DNA of 64,000 nt from Microbacterium pumilum. GTDB taxonomy: Bacteria; Actinomycetota; Actinomycetes; Actinomycetales; Microbacteriaceae. The notes below the pieces were generated by a model. The model did not search any database and had not been told where the DNA came from. It was given only the letters and a program-made list of their open reading frames with translations. The DNA lies in the NCBI RefSeq assembly GCF_039530225.1, contig NZ_BAAAOH010000001.1, positions 868,001 through 932,000 on the forward strand, given 5' to 3'. Within the stretch, counting starts at the first letter, position 1; every line of letters begins with the position of its first letter. This document shows, piece after piece, positions 1 through 8,614 of the stretch. Made by a program: the position numbers and the translations under genes.

Positions 1-2408
1 GGGTGATCTACGGCATGTACGACGGCGGATTCCGTCCCGACAAGTCGTTCTCGAAGTGCGCCCGCGTCGTCGGTGAGGTCATGGGGCACTACCACCCGCA
101 CGGCGATGCCCCGATCTATGACGCCCTCGTGCGTCTCGTTCAGCCGTGGTCCCTGCGCTATCCGCTGGCGCAGGGACAGGGCAACTTCGGCTCGCCCGGC
201 AACCAGGGCGCCGCCGCCCCGCGCTACACCGAGACCAAGATGGCTCAGCTCGCGCTCGAGATGGTGCGCGACATCGAAGAAGACACTGTCGACTTCCAGG
301 ACAACTACGACGGCCAGACGCAGGAGCCCACCGTCCTGCCGGCGCGCTTCCCGAACCTGCTGGTGAACGGCTCGGTCGGCATCGCGGTCGGCATGGCCAC
401 AAACATCCCGCCCCACAACCTGCGCGAGGTCTCGGCCGGCGCTCTGTGGTCGCTCGAGAATCCGGATGCGACCCGCGAAGAGCTGCTCGAGGCTCTCATG
501 GAGCGGATCCCCGGCCCCGACTTCCCGACGCGCGCCCAGATCCTCGGCACCCGGGGCATCAAAGAGGCGTATCGCACCGGACGTGGCTCCATCACGATGC
601 GCGCCGTGGTGAATGTCGAGGAGATCCAGGGCCGCAACTGCCTCGTCATCACCGAGCTGCCGTACCAGGTCAACCCCGACAACGTCGCCGTCAAGATCAG
701 TGACCTCGCGCGCGAGGGAAAGATCACGGGCATCGCCGACATCCGTGATGAGACGTCGGACCGCACCGGCCAGCGCCTCGTGATCGTGCTGAAGCGGGAT
801 GCCGTCGCCAAGGTCGTGCTGAACAACCTGTACAAGCACACCCAGCTGCAGGAGAACTTCGGCGCGAACATGCTCGCGATCGTCGACGGGGTGCCCCGCA
901 CCCTGCCGCTCGACGGGTTCATCACGCACTGGATCGACCACCAGATCGAGGTCATCGTCCGGCGTACGCGCTACCGGCTGCGCAAGGCCGAAGAGCGCAT
1001 GCACATCCTGCGCGGCTACCTCAAGGCGCTCGACGCGCTCGACGAAGTGATCGCGCTGATCCGCCGCTCGCCGACGGTCGAGGATGCCCGAGAGGGCCTC
1101 AAGGGTCTGCTCGACATCGACGACATCCAGGCGGATGCGATCCTCGCGATGCAGCTGCGCCGCCTCGCCGCACTCGAGCGCCAGAAGATCATGGATGAGG
1201 CCACCGAGCTCGAGACGCAGATCGCGGGCTTCAGGGCGATCCTGGCCGACGAGTCGCTGCAGCGGTCGATCATCCGCGATGAGCTGACCTCGATCGTGGA
1301 GCGCTTCGGCGACGACCGGCGCACCGAGATCCTGTACGGCTACGAGGGCGGGATGACGAATGAGGACCTCATCCCCGAAGAGGAGATGGTGCTCACCGTC
1401 ACGCGCGACGGCTACATCAAGCGCACCCGCAGCGACAACTACCGCCAGCAGCACCGCGGGGGCAGAGGCGTCAAGGGTGCGCAGTTGCGCGCCGACGACG
1501 TGGTCGAGCACTTCTTCGTCACCACGACGCACCATTGGCTGCTGTTCTTCACCACGAAGGGTCGCGTCTACCGCACGAAGGCGTACGAGGTTCCCGAGGC
1601 CGGTCGCGACGCCAAGGGCCAGCACGTCGCGAACCTGCTCGCGCTTCTGCCCGACGAGGAGATCGCCCAGATCCTCGACATCCGCGACTACACGGTCGCG
1701 ACGTATCTCGTGCTCGCAACCCGCAGCGGTCTCGTCAAGAAGACCCGACTGACGGAGTACGACACCAATCGCCAGGGCGGCGTCATCGCGATCAAGCTGC
1801 GCGAAGACGACGAGGTCGTCAGCGCCCTGCTCGTCGACGAGGGCGACGACGTGCTTCTCATCAGCCGCCATGGGATGTCGCTGCGCTTCACCGCGACGGA
1901 CGACGCGCTGCGCCCGATGGGCCGCTCGACAGAGGGCGTGAAGGGGATGTCGTTCCGTTCATCCGACAGCCTGCTGTCGGCATCGGTCGCGCAGGACGAT
2001 GGATTCGTGTTCGTGGTGACCGAGGGCGGGTACGCGAAGCGCACCAGTGTCTCGCAGTACCGCGGTCAGACCCGCGGTGGACTGGGGATCAAAGTGGCTC
2101 GCCTCAGCGAGGATCGCGGTGATCTCGCCGGCGGGCTGATCGTGAGCGAGGACGACGAGGTCTTGGTGGTTCTGTCCAGCGGCAAGGTGGTACGCTCTGC
2201 CGTGGCCGAGGTCCCCGCCAAGGGTCGTGACACCATGGGTGTCGTGTTCGCCCGCGCTGACGACGACGATCGCATCATCGCGATCGCGCGCAATGGCGAA
2301 CGAGGCCTGGCAGAGACAGCCGAGGCGGTCGAAGTCGATGTGGCTCCCGAGCCCGTCGAAGCACCCGACACCTCCTCCCCGATCCCCGAAGAGAGTACTG
2401 ACGCATGA
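1..2408 (+). CDS. gyrA: DNA gyrase subunit A (5' end outside window)
   Basis: This is the breakage-reunion and wrapping subunit of DNA gyrase, which introduces negative supercoils with GyrB. The frame is already open at position 3 and begins inside the winged-helix region, so about 47 N-terminal residues are missing. The catalytic tyrosine lies in AAAPRYTE (window residue 75, matching E. coli Tyr122). The GyrA box reads QHRGGRG near residue 480 and marks the C-terminal DNA-wrapping beta-pinwheel, so this is gyrase and not topoisomerase IV. The quinolone-determining stretch reads HGDAPIYD, with proline where M. tuberculosis has Ser91. The gene ends in an acidic, Pro-rich tail and overlaps the next start by 4 bases. 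Identification is certain. Confidence 0.98.
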   Translation, partial: VIYGMYDGGFRPDKSFSKCARVVGEVMGHYHPHGDAPIYDALVRLVQPWSLRYPLAQGQGNFGSPGNQGAAAPRYTETKMAQLALEMVRDIEEDTVDFQDNYDGQTQEPTVLPARFPNLLVNGSVGIAVGMATNIPPHNLREVSAGALWSLENPDATREELLEALMERIPGPDFPTRAQILGTRGIKEAYRTGRGSITMRAVVNVEEIQGRNCLVITELPYQVNPDNVAVKISDLAREGKITGIADIRDETSDRTGQRLVIVLKRDAVAKVVLNNLYKHTQLQENFGANMLAIVDGVPRTLPLDGFITHWIDHQIEVIVRRTRYRLRKAEERMHILRGYLKALDALDEVIALIRRSPTVEDAREGLKGLLDIDDIQADAILAMQLRRLAALERQKIMDEATELETQIAGFRAILADESLQRSIIRDELTSIVERFGDDRRTEILYGYEGGMTNEDLIPEEEMVLTVTRDGYIKRTRSDNYRQQHRGGRGVKGAQLRADDVVEHFFVTTTHHWLLFFTTKGRVYRTKAYEVPEAGRDAKGQHVANLLALLPDEEIAQILDIRDYTVATYLVLATRSGLVKKTRLTEYDTNRQGGVIAIKLREDDEVVSALLVDEGDDVLLISRHGMSLRFTATDDALRPMGRSTEGVKGMSFRSSDSLLSASVAQDDGFVFVVTEGGYAKRTSVSQYRGQTRGGLGIKVARLSEDRGDLAGGLIVSEDDEVLVVLSSGKVVRSAVAEVPAKGRDTMGVVFARADDDDRIIAIARNGERGLAETAEAVEVDVAPEPVEAPDTSSPIPEESTDA

Positions 2409-2809
2409 GCACCGTAGCCGACAAGCTCGCGAAGAAGTCCAGCCACAAGACGAGCGCCAAGCAGGTGCGGCTGCGCCTGGTCTACATCGACTTCTGGTCG
2501 GCTGTGAAGCTGTCGTTCCTCGCCGCGATCGCGATCGCCATCGTCACCGTGGTGTCGTTCGTCATGATCTATCTCGTGGTGAGCACGACCGGGCTCATCG
2601 CCAAGGCGGACGACTTCTTCGGCAGCTTCTCGGACGGCAGCTTCGTGCTCTCGCAGTTCGTGAGCCTCCCCCAGGTGCTCGCCTTCTCGGCGATCGTCGC
2701 CATCCTGAACCTGGTCGTCATCACCGTGCTCGGCGCGGTCATCGCGGGCATCTACAACCTCGCCGTGAAGGTGACCGGCGGACTCCTGGTCGGCTTCACC
2801 TCGAACTGA
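2405..2809 (+). CDS. DUF3566 transmembrane protein
   Basis: This 134-residue membrane protein starts with ATGA overlapping the gyrA stop codon, so it is translationally coupled to gyrA. A basic N-terminus (about 25 residues, rich in Lys/Ser) is followed by two hydrophobic segments near residues 37-62 and 87-115, separated by a short polar loop with FFGSFSDG. The position directly after gyrA, the length and the two-helix pattern match the DUF3566 family (M. tuberculosis Rv0007 position). Its molecular role is not known. The origin-proximal location next to division genes makes a cell-envelope role plausible, but nothing in the sequence proves it. Confidence 0.85.
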   Translation: MSTVADKLAKKSSHKTSAKQVRLRLVYIDFWSAVKLSFLAAIAIAIVTVVSFVMIYLVVSTTGLIAKADDFFGSFSDGSFVLSQFVSLPQVLAFSAIVAILNLVVITVLGAVIAGIYNLAVKVTGGLLVGFTSN

Positions 2810-2860
2810 GCATCACCCGACCGGCCCGGATCGACATTCGCGCCGGGTGGAAGGGCCTGA

Positions 2861-3574
2861 TCAGACCACCGTTGTTCCGAGCAGCGATCCGATGAGCCAG
2901 GTCGCTGCGAGCGCGAGCGCGCCGCCGACGACGAGCCGGATGACCGCACGCCCCTTGCTCGAGCCGCCCAGCTGGGCAGAGATCGTTCCCGTCAGGACGA
3001 GCGCGAGCAGCACAGCCACGAACGTCACCGGCACCCGCCACTCCGGAGGGGGCAGCAGGATGGCGATCAGCGGCAACAGCGCTCCGAGGGTGAATGAGAT
3101 CGCCGACGAGATCGCCGCGTGCCAGGGGTTGGCAAGGTCGTGCTGATCGATGCCGAGCTCGACTTCGAGGTGCGCGGACAGTGCGTCGTGAGCGGTCAGT
3201 TCTGCCGCGACCTGCCTGGCAGTGGCATCCGTGAGTCCACGATCGCGGTACAGCTGGGTCAGCTCTTCGAGCTCCTCGTCGGGCAGGTCGCGCAACTCGC
3301 GCTGCTCCTTCGCGATCAGCGCTCGTTCGCTGTCGCGTTGGCTGCTCACCGACACGTACTCGCCGAGGGCCATCGAGATCGCTCCACCCACGAGTCCGGC
3401 GATGCCCGCAGTGAAGATCGGCGCAAGTGCGTCGGTAGCACTCGCCACACCCACGACGAGAGCCGCCACCGACACGATGCCGTCGTTCGCCCCCAGCACG
3501 CCCGCGCGCAGCCAATTCAGGCGCTGCCCGGTTCCGGATGAGTGTGCTTCTCCGCGGTGGGGTGTATCGGTCAC
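2861..3574 (-). CDS. VIT1/CCC1-family membrane transporter
   Basis: The 237-residue product matches the VIT1/CCC1 family, whose members move Fe2+ or Mn2+ across membranes. The N-terminal helix contains LRAGVLGANDGIVSVAAL, typical of the family, followed by a second helix with GGAISMALGEYVSVSSQRD. A charged cytoplasmic segment (about residues 80-145, rich in Glu, Asp and Arg) corresponds to the metal-binding insertion, and three hydrophobic helices finish the protein. It is convergent with the gyrA/DUF3566 unit and stands alone. The substrate, iron or manganese, cannot be told from sequence. The start at 3574 is an ATG ahead of a short polar leader. Confidence 0.88.
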   Translation of the reverse strand: MTDTPHRGEAHSSGTGQRLNWLRAGVLGANDGIVSVAALVVGVASATDALAPIFTAGIAGLVGGAISMALGEYVSVSSQRDSERALIAKEQRELRDLPDEELEELTQLYRDRGLTDATARQVAAELTAHDALSAHLEVELGIDQHDLANPWHAAISSAISFTLGALLPLIAILLPPPEWRVPVTFVAVLLALVLTGTISAQLGGSSKGRAVIRLVVGGALALAATWLIGSLLGTTVV

Positions 3575-3615
3575 GGTTCAGTCAAGCATCACCAGGCGTG
3601 TGCGGCGTATCCGGA

Positions 3616-3645
3616 TTCGTGAAAACGGGCCGTGTCGGGTAAAGT
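3616..3645 (+). promoter_or_regulatory. possible promoter of the tRNA-Ile/tRNA-Ala unit
   Basis: A TAAAGT element at 3640-3645 resembles the actinobacterial -10 consensus and lies 36 bases ahead of mature tRNA-Ile. A weak -35-like TTCGTG occurs 18 bases upstream at 3616-3621. A better-looking TTGACG at 3654 sits too close to the mature tRNA end to serve it. This is a motif guess only. Confidence 0.3.
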
Positions 3646-3680
3646 CTTGGAGGTTGACGGCGCTCGCGCCGCAACTATTC

Positions 3681-3754
3681 GGGGCTATAGCTCAGGCGGT
3701 TAGAGCGCTTCACTGATAATGAAGAGGTCCCAGGTTCAAGTCCTGGTAGCCCCA
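3681..3754 (+). tRNA. tRNA-Ile (anticodon GAT)
   Basis: The 74 bases fold as a standard cloverleaf. The acceptor arm GGGGCTA pairs with TAGCCCC, with A as discriminator. The anticodon arm CTTCA/TGAAG encloses the loop CTGATAA, giving anticodon GAT at 3715-3717. The T arm carries GGTTCAAGTCC. No CCA is encoded; the next base after the discriminator is C, then AA. It is paired with tRNA-Ala 14 bases downstream, as in many actinobacteria downstream of gyrA. Confidence 0.97.
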
Positions 3755-3768
3755 CAACACAAAGCCCC

Positions 3769-3841
3769 GGGGCCTTAGCTCAGTTGGTAGAGCGCCTGCT
3801 TTGCAAGCAGGATGTCAGGAGTTCGAATCTCCTAGGCTCCA
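3769..3841 (+). tRNA. tRNA-Ala (anticodon TGC)
   Basis: The 73-base cloverleaf has acceptor arm GGGGCCT/AGGCTCC (one G-T pair), a D arm GCTCAGTTGGTAGAGC, and anticodon stem CCTGC/GCAGG around TTTGCAA, giving TGC at 3802-3804. The T loop is GTTCGAATC. It follows tRNA-Ile by 14 bases and is closed by a strong intrinsic terminator, so the two tRNAs probably form one transcript. Confidence 0.97.
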
Positions 3842-3850
3842 CAGAATCGG

Positions 3851-3883
3851 AGAGCGCCGACCCATCGGGTCGGCGCTCTTTTT
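3851..3883 (+). terminator. intrinsic terminator after the tRNA pair
   Basis: A perfect 12-13 bp GC-rich stem, GAGCGCCGACCC (3852-3863) with GGGTCGGCGCTC (3867-3878), closes a 3-base ATC loop and is followed by five T residues at 3879-3883. This is a textbook Rho-independent terminator, which is uncommon in such a GC-rich genome. Confidence 0.95.
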
Positions 3884-4107
3884 ACCTGATCAAAGGTGCT
3901 TTTCCCATTCTTTGAGCGTTCCAAACCATGCCGTTTGTGGCATATCGTCCCCCAATCGGTGGACAGGCTGTAGGTAATCCACAAATCCCATCTCGCCTGT
4001 CCGGTCATTTCTCTTTCCTCGGCGACAGCATTCCGCGACGTGATGTACGCAGACCGCTAAACCTGCCTCAAACGTCGAACAAGGAAGTTCGACCGGAAGG
4101 GAAAGAA
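3884..4107 (+). other. 224-base leader region upstream of the Pr6Pr gene
   Basis: The stretch is noticeably more AT-rich than its surroundings. It contains a one-mismatch DnaA-box-like TAATCCACA at 3975-3983, 8-base inverted arms GGACAGGC/GCCTGTCC (3961-3968 and 3995-4002), and the Shine-Dalgarno-like GGAAGGG just before the ATG at 4108. An open frame runs back from the next gene to 3928, but it lacks the hydrophobic character of the protein and is probably not coding. The promoter must lie here but I cannot place it securely. Confidence 0.45.
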
Positions 4108-4845
4108 ATGAACTGGTCAGGGATTCGGCTCGGAGCAGCAGCTGTAGGGCTGTCGGGGGTAGTGGCGGGGTATGTGGTCAACGTCGACCGCGCCACGAGG
4201 CAGGGACAGGATCTGGGACTCGTCCTCGCCAACTACTTCAGCATGTTCACGATCGTCTCGACGCTCCTCACCGTCGTCGCGTTGACCGTGGCCGCGGCGT
4301 GGTCGATCCATCACCCCGGATCCGCGCGTGAGCCGTTCCGGATCGCACTGGCGCTCGCGCTGGTCACCGCTCCGGTGCTGCTGCTGGGGATCGTGTTCAA
4401 CGTGCTCCTGCGCGGGCCTGCTTCGGGGGCTGCGCTGAGCGACTCGCCCGGGATAGCCCTCATGGACTCGTACGCGACCGAGGTGCTGCACGTCGTGCTG
4501 CCGCTGTACCTGGTCATCGACCTGGTCTTCGCAACGCGTCGACGCGGACTGCCGTGGTGGACACTGGCGACGTTCGTCATCTATCCGCTGCTCTGGGTTG
4601 TCTACACGATGGTGCGGGGCGAACTCACCCCCGATCCCTCGGGCGCGACGACGTGGTGGTACCCGTATCCCTTCCTCGATCCGCACGGAGCCGGCGGATA
4701 CCCATCCGCACTCACCTACATCGCGGTGATGCTGGTCGGATTCGTCGGGATCGGAGCGATCGTCATCGCCGTCGGACGCTTCCGCGAGCGTCGAGCGTCG
4801 ACGCCGGAGTCATCGGCTCCGAAGGTCGGCGTACTCCAGGCCTGA
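4108..4845 (+). CDS. Pr6Pr family membrane protein
   Basis: The 245-residue protein has six hydrophobic segments: around residues 5-22, 35-60, 70-95, 115-135, 145-165 and 205-225. The conserved loop around GATTWWYPYPFLDPHG is characteristic of the Pr6Pr (FAR-17a/AIG1-like) family, as is VIYPLLWVVYTMVRGEL. The start at 4108 is chosen for the GGAAGGG seven to nine bases upstream and because the membrane fold begins there. No reaction is established for bacterial members. A second, similar protein is encoded at 39934-40695. It ends before a shared hairpin and a convergent gene. Confidence 0.85.
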   Translation: MNWSGIRLGAAAVGLSGVVAGYVVNVDRATRQGQDLGLVLANYFSMFTIVSTLLTVVALTVAAAWSIHHPGSAREPFRIALALALVTAPVLLLGIVFNVLLRGPASGAALSDSPGIALMDSYATEVLHVVLPLYLVIDLVFATRRRGLPWWTLATFVIYPLLWVVYTMVRGELTPDPSGATTWWYPYPFLDPHGAGGYPSALTYIAVMLVGFVGIGAIVIAVGRFRERRASTPESSAPKVGVLQA

Positions 4846-4855
4846 ACCCGCGGAA

Positions 4856-4889
4856 CGAAGAGCGTCGACCACACGGTCGGCGCTCTTCG
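4856..4889. terminator. hairpin between convergent genes
   Basis: A 15-bp stem with one G-T wobble (CGAAGAGCGTCGACC with GGTCGGCGCTCTTCG) closes an ACAC loop. It sits between the stop of the Pr6Pr gene and the stop of the convergent DUF998 gene, so it may terminate both directions. No clear T tract follows on the plus strand. Its GCG(C/T)CGACC core resembles the tRNA-Ala terminator stem. Confidence 0.7.
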
Positions 4890-4928
4890 CACGCCGCGGC
4901 GAGCCGTTTCAGCTCCCGTCGGGTTGGA

Positions 4929-5528
4929 TCACGACGACAGGACGGCGGCGGCGGCGAGCACCACCCAGGCGAGGTAGGCGACGAGGCAAGCTCGGTCCGG
5001 CCACCCGACACGCACCGCGGGCGAGCCGCCCTGCCCGTGCGCTGATGACGACACCCGGAGGAACCACAGCAGGGTCGCCCAGGGCAGGGCCGACGCGAGT
5101 GCCAGCGTCCAGCCCAGTCCGTCGGCGGATCCGAGTCCGGCCATGAGTGCCGCCACGGGGAACCCGATGAGCAGCACGCTGCCGAGTACCGTGTGGGCTC
5201 TGCCGACTCTCGTTGCCGCGGCGCGCGGAGTCATGATCGAATCGGCGTCGACGAATGCGGCGCCGATCGCACCCGCGGCGACGATCGCAAGGCCGACCGT
5301 CCACGCGCCACCGAACGGCCACAGCGCGATGCCGATCGCGGCGGGGCTGACGGCCATCGCGATGAAGCCGACCCGCATGAGCCAGCCGTGACTTCCGAGG
5401 GAGTACTCGCTGATCATCCGCCAGGACGGGTCGTACTCCGGCTCCACGAAGTGCAGGATGCCGATCAGCACCACGCAGAACATGCCGGCGACGATCGCGG
5501 TGATGGCAGCCACGTCCGCACCGGTCAC
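4929..5528 (-). CDS. DUF998 family membrane protein
   Basis: The 199-residue product is a polytopic membrane protein with about six hydrophobic segments. The loop after the first helix, HFVEPEYDPSWRMISEYSLG, is the diagnostic DUF998 stretch. I chose the GTG at 5528 because AGGAGG (5537-5542 read on the minus strand) lies 8 bases upstream; the ATG at 5549 would put this ribosome site inside the gene. The function of DUF998 proteins is unknown. It is divergent from the NUDIX gene, with about 68 bases between them. Confidence 0.85.
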   Translation of the reverse strand: MTGADVAAITAIVAGMFCVVLIGILHFVEPEYDPSWRMISEYSLGSHGWLMRVGFIAMAVSPAAIGIALWPFGGAWTVGLAIVAAGAIGAAFVDADSIMTPRAAATRVGRAHTVLGSVLLIGFPVAALMAGLGSADGLGWTLALASALPWATLLWFLRVSSSAHGQGGSPAVRVGWPDRACLVAYLAWVVLAAAAVLSS

Positions 5529-5596
5529 GGGTTGTCCTCCTGCCTGCATCGCACTCTATCCCCCGCGCATCCGAGCCCGGCCCTAGGCTGGGGCGC

Positions 5597-6022
5597 ATGG
5601 ACATCCGCGTCGCCGCGTACGCAGTGATCACGGATGCCGAGGACCGCATTCTGCTCGCACATTGGAACGAGGGTCGCCGCGCCGCGTGGACACTGCCGGG
5701 CGGCGGCCTCGAGCCCGGCGAAGATCCCGACCGCGCAGCCCGACGCGAGGTTCGCGAAGAGACCGGCTACAAGGTCGCGATCGAGCAGCTGCTCGGCATC
5801 CATTCGCGTGTCATCCCGGTCAGCAAGCGCATGGCCGAAGACGCGGTCAACCCGCTGCATGCGATTCGGATCGTCTACCGCGCGCGGATCACCGGAGGGA
5901 GGCTGCGCGACGAGATCGACGGATCGACCGATCGCGCGGAGTGGTTTCCCCTCGCGAGCGTGCGCGAGTTGCAGCGGGTGAAGCTCGTGGACATCGGCCT
6001 GCAGATGGCGGGTATCCAATAG
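5597..6022 (+). CDS. NUDIX hydrolase
   Basis: The 141-residue protein contains a complete Nudix box at residues 36-58: G, five residues, E42, then REVREETGY, with catalytic Glu54 and Glu55 in the helix. Nudix enzymes hydrolyse nucleoside diphosphates linked to another moiety. The N-terminus (VAAYAVITDAEDRILL) forms the first strand of the fold. The substrate is not predictable from the sequence. The gene ends 12 bases from the convergent YbaK-type gene. Confidence 0.92.
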   Translation: MDIRVAAYAVITDAEDRILLAHWNEGRRAAWTLPGGGLEPGEDPDRAARREVREETGYKVAIEQLLGIHSRVIPVSKRMAEDAVNPLHAIRIVYRARITGGRLRDEIDGSTDRAEWFPLASVRELQRVKLVDIGLQMAGIQ

Positions 6023-6034
6023 CGACGGATGCCG

Positions 6035-6508
6035 TCACCCGACCGGCTGCGAGATGTCGGCGACCGTCGCGTCGTAGGCCGCGATGAGATCGTCCGCGGC
6101 CACGAAGAGGCTGTACCCGTGAGCGCCGGCACCCATCGCGATACGCTCGCCGACGATCCTCTCGTCGGCGTAGATCGGCCACTCGGTGCTGCTGCCGATC
6201 GGCACGATCGTTCCACGCTCGTATCCCGTCGCTGCGAGCGCGCGGACGGGATCGGGAAGCTGGAGCTTGTTCACACCCACAACTGCGCGCAACTTCGGCC
6301 ATGAGATGGCGCGATCGCCCGGCACGAGCGCGAAGAGATACGTGTCGTCACTGCGCTTGACGACGAGGGTCTTCACGATTCCGGCCGCCGGGATGCCGAG
6401 CAGCGCTGCCGCCTCGGTCAGGCTGTTCGCCACCGGACGTTCCCGGAGCTCGATGGTCAGACCTCGAGCGGATGCCGCTTCTCTTACCCGATGAAGCGGA
6501 TCAGGCAT
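6035..6508 (-). CDS. YbaK/EbsC-type aminoacyl-tRNA deacylase
   Basis: The 157-residue protein has the YbaK/ProRS-INS fold: ANSLTEAAALLGIPAAGIVKTLVV near residues 27-50, including the conserved lysine (IVKTL), and the later VGVNKL and GYERGTIVPIG strands. Relatives remove mischarged amino acids from tRNA in trans, for instance Cys or Ala from tRNA-Pro. The start ATG at 6508 lies inside the last codons of the upstream gene, an 8-base overlap suggesting coupling. Longer upstream frames are arginine-rich shadow sequence. Confidence 0.88.
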   Translation of the reverse strand: MPDPLHRVREAASARGLTIELRERPVANSLTEAAALLGIPAAGIVKTLVVKRSDDTYLFALVPGDRAISWPKLRAVVGVNKLQLPDPVRALAATGYERGTIVPIGSSTEWPIYADERIVGERIAMGAGAHGYSLFVAADDLIAAYDATVADISQPVG

Positions 6509-7034
6509 CCGGGGCGCGCAGCGGGTCGTCCGCGACCCACAGCTCGTCGTCGGCGCGAAGCGTCTGCCACGCCGCATAGAGGATTCCGAGCGCCGCCGCG
6601 ACGCCGAGGATGATGGCGATGACGCCACCGGCCCCCATGCCGGACTTCGCCGGTGGCGGCGGAGGCTTCAGGAGAGCCTTCGGCAGTGGGATGTTGATGC
6701 CGTGGTCCGACGCGAGCTTCGCGCGGGTTTCGAGGGCGGCATCCCACACCGAGAGTGCCGACCCGACGACGGCACCGGCCGCGGGCACGACACGACCGTT
6801 GAACACCTGCTTGGACGTCTTCACGCCCTTGTCGACGTACGGCGCCGCGTACCTGTCGTACGTCTCCTGCACCTGCGGCGCCACGTGCTCGCGACCGAGG
6901 TGCCCGAGCTGACGGCTCGCCTCCCTGGCGACGGAGGCGGCTTCACCCACCAGCACCTGCTGGGCTTCCCACAGGCTGTTGGCCTGCGTCTGAAGCTTGT
7001 TGAGTTCCTTCTTGCGCTTGCGGCTGAGGCTCAC
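6501..7034 (-). CDS. C-terminal single-pass membrane protein, unknown function
   Basis: I do not recognise a named family for this 177-residue protein. It opens with a basic stretch (MSLSRKRKKEL), continues as a mostly helical segment (residues 12-110), then a proline run (LKPPPPPAKSG, about 125-135), one transmembrane helix (GGVIAIILGVAAALGILYAAW, about 139-159) and a short acidic tail ending LRAPDA. This layout predicts a tail-anchored protein with a large cytoplasmic helical part. The GTG start at 7034 has GGGAGG six bases upstream. It overlaps the YbaK-type gene by 8 bases. Confidence 0.75.
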   Translation of the reverse strand: MSLSRKRKKELNKLQTQANSLWEAQQVLVGEAASVAREASRQLGHLGREHVAPQVQETYDRYAAPYVDKGVKTSKQVFNGRVVPAAGAVVGSALSVWDAALETRAKLASDHGINIPLPKALLKPPPPPAKSGMGAGGVIAIILGVAAALGILYAAWQTLRADDELWVADDPLRAPDA

Positions 7035-7132
7035 GAGGGCCCTCCCAATCGACCGGGGACGTGGTTCTCCCCATACTGTCAGACCCGGCGCAGGACGGGA
7101 GGGGTTGCACAGAAGTCTGAAAGAATGTACTC

Positions 7133-7705
7133 ATGCCGATTCACACAGCTGTCGCCACCCTTCACACCAACTATGGCGACGTCGTCGTCAACCTCTTCGG
7201 CGACCACGCGCCGGGCACGGTCCAGAACTTCGTCGGCCTCTCGGACGGAACGGGCACGTGGACCGACCCCCGCACCGGCAAGCCGGGCGAGGGTCCGCTC
7301 TACAACGGGGTCGTGTTCCACCGCATCATCTCGGGCTTCATGATCCAGGGCGGTGACCCGCTGGGTCAGGGCACCGGCGGCCCGGGCTATAACTTCAACG
7401 ACGAGATCAACAGCGAACTGACGTTCACCGCTCCCTACAAGCTGGCGATGGCGAACGCGGGTCTTCGCCGCAACGCGATCACCGGTCAGGCCGAGGGCAC
7501 GAACGGATCGCAGTTCTTCATCACGGTGCCGGGTCAGGGCGGACGCGGTCCGGAATGGCTGCAGGGCAAGCACACGATCTTCGGCGAGGTGGCGGATGAC
7601 GCATCCAAAGAGATCGTCGACACGATCGCGGGCGTCCCCACGGCATCCGGCGACCGCCCGATCGAGCCTGTGGTCATCGAGTCGATCGACATCGTCGCGG
7701 TCTAG
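7133..7705 (+). CDS. ppiA: peptidyl-prolyl cis-trans isomerase, cyclophilin type
   Basis: The 190-residue cytoplasmic cyclophilin catalyses cis-trans isomerisation of Xaa-Pro bonds. The core signature reads FHRIISGFMIQGGDP around residues 63-77 with the catalytic Arg, followed by NGSQFFITV and KHTIFGEV. There is no signal peptide. Its position between gyrA/tRNA-Ala and the rhomboid gene matches Rv0009 (ppiA) in mycobacteria. The rhomboid gene begins 15 bases after its stop, so the two are likely co-transcribed. Confidence 0.95.
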   Translation: MPIHTAVATLHTNYGDVVVNLFGDHAPGTVQNFVGLSDGTGTWTDPRTGKPGEGPLYNGVVFHRIISGFMIQGGDPLGQGTGGPGYNFNDEINSELTFTAPYKLAMANAGLRRNAITGQAEGTNGSQFFITVPGQGGRGPEWLQGKHTIFGEVADDASKEIVDTIAGVPTASGDRPIEPVVIESIDIVAV

Positions 7706-7720
7706 GGCGGCCGCCCGCCT

Positions 7721-8599
7721 GTGACCACGGACGAGTTCCGCCGCAATCGCGAAAACTTCTGCTACCGGCATCCTGACCGCCAGAGCTTCGTGCTCTGCCA
7801 GCGGTGTCTGCGGACGATCTGCCCGGAATGCCAGACCCAGGGCGCGGTCGGAGTCATCTGCCCCGAATGCCTGAAGGATCAGCAGAAGGCTGCGTCGCCC
7901 GCGCAGACGAAGGCGGAGCGTCGGTGGTCGCGCCCACGTGCCGTCGCGGTGCGGGACTCACGTCCGCTCGCAACGTACGCCATCGTCCTCATCACGTCGG
8001 TCGCTTACCTCGTGACGATGATCCCCGGGTTCGGAACGCGGGTGCAGAACTCTCTCGTCTTCCTCGCGCCACTGCTGTACCCGGAACTCTCGGGCACCTT
8101 CGAACCCTGGCGACTGCTCACCGTGACGGTCGTGCACGGAGGTCTCTGGCATCTCGCGTTGAACATGCTCGCACTCTGGATGATCGGGCGAAGCCTCGAA
8201 CCGCTTCTCGGCCGTGGCCGATTCCTCACGCTCTATCTGCTGAGCGCTCTCGGAGGCTCCGTTGCCGTCGCGCTCCTGTCGTTCACGACGCCGGTGGTCG
8301 GGGCCTCGGGTGCCATCTTCGGGCTCTTCGGCGCGCTTCTCGTGATCGGGCGGCACATCGGAGCGAATGTCGCCGGCATCGCCCTCGTGCTGGGGATCAA
8401 CCTCGTCATCGGGTTCATCCCCGGTTTCAACGTGGCGTGGCAGGCCCACGTCGGCGGGCTCGTCACCGGCGCGCTCATCGCGTTCATCTTCACGCGCACG
8501 CGATCGCCGCAACAGCGGTGGCTGCAGATCGTACTGCTCGGCGTCGTCGGCGTGGTGCTGCTCGCACTCCTGCTCGTGCCGCCGCTGTTCTACTTCTGA
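7721..8599 (+). CDS. rhomboid-family intramembrane serine protease with N-terminal zinc finger
   Basis: The 292-residue protein begins with a B-box-like zinc-binding module: CYRHP, CQRC, CPEC and CPEC within residues 11-52. A linker leads to a six-helix rhomboid domain starting near residue 85. The nucleophile motif is GASGAIFGLFG (Ser about 193), and the partner His lies in QAHVGGLVTG in the last core helix. WHLALNMLALWMIG is also typical. Rhomboids cleave membrane substrates within the bilayer; the substrate here is unknown. The start is GTG at 7721. It occupies the position just before crgA in the conserved origin-proximal block. Confidence 0.93.
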   Translation: MTTDEFRRNRENFCYRHPDRQSFVLCQRCLRTICPECQTQGAVGVICPECLKDQQKAASPAQTKAERRWSRPRAVAVRDSRPLATYAIVLITSVAYLVTMIPGFGTRVQNSLVFLAPLLYPELSGTFEPWRLLTVTVVHGGLWHLALNMLALWMIGRSLEPLLGRGRFLTLYLLSALGGSVAVALLSFTTPVVGASGAIFGLFGALLVIGRHIGANVAGIALVLGINLVIGFIPGFNVAWQAHVGGLVTGALIAFIFTRTRSPQQRWLQIVLLGVVGVVLLALLLVPPLFYF

Positions 8600-8614
8600 C
8601 GCGGGGGCCGGGAG

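Noticed and set aside
3654..3679. TTGACG as the -35 box of the tRNA-Ile promoter
   Set aside because: A matching -10 box would fall on or beyond the mature tRNA start; the TAAAGT at 3640 is better placed.
3681..3841. Remnant of an rRNA operon around the tRNA-Ile/tRNA-Ala pair
   Set aside because: The pair is typical of rRNA spacers in other bacteria, but no 16S or 23S sequence flanks it; in actinobacteria it commonly follows gyrA.
3928..4107. N-terminal extension of the first Pr6Pr protein
   Set aside because: The 60 extra codons are AT-rich and not family-like, and a good ribosome site precedes the ATG at 4108.
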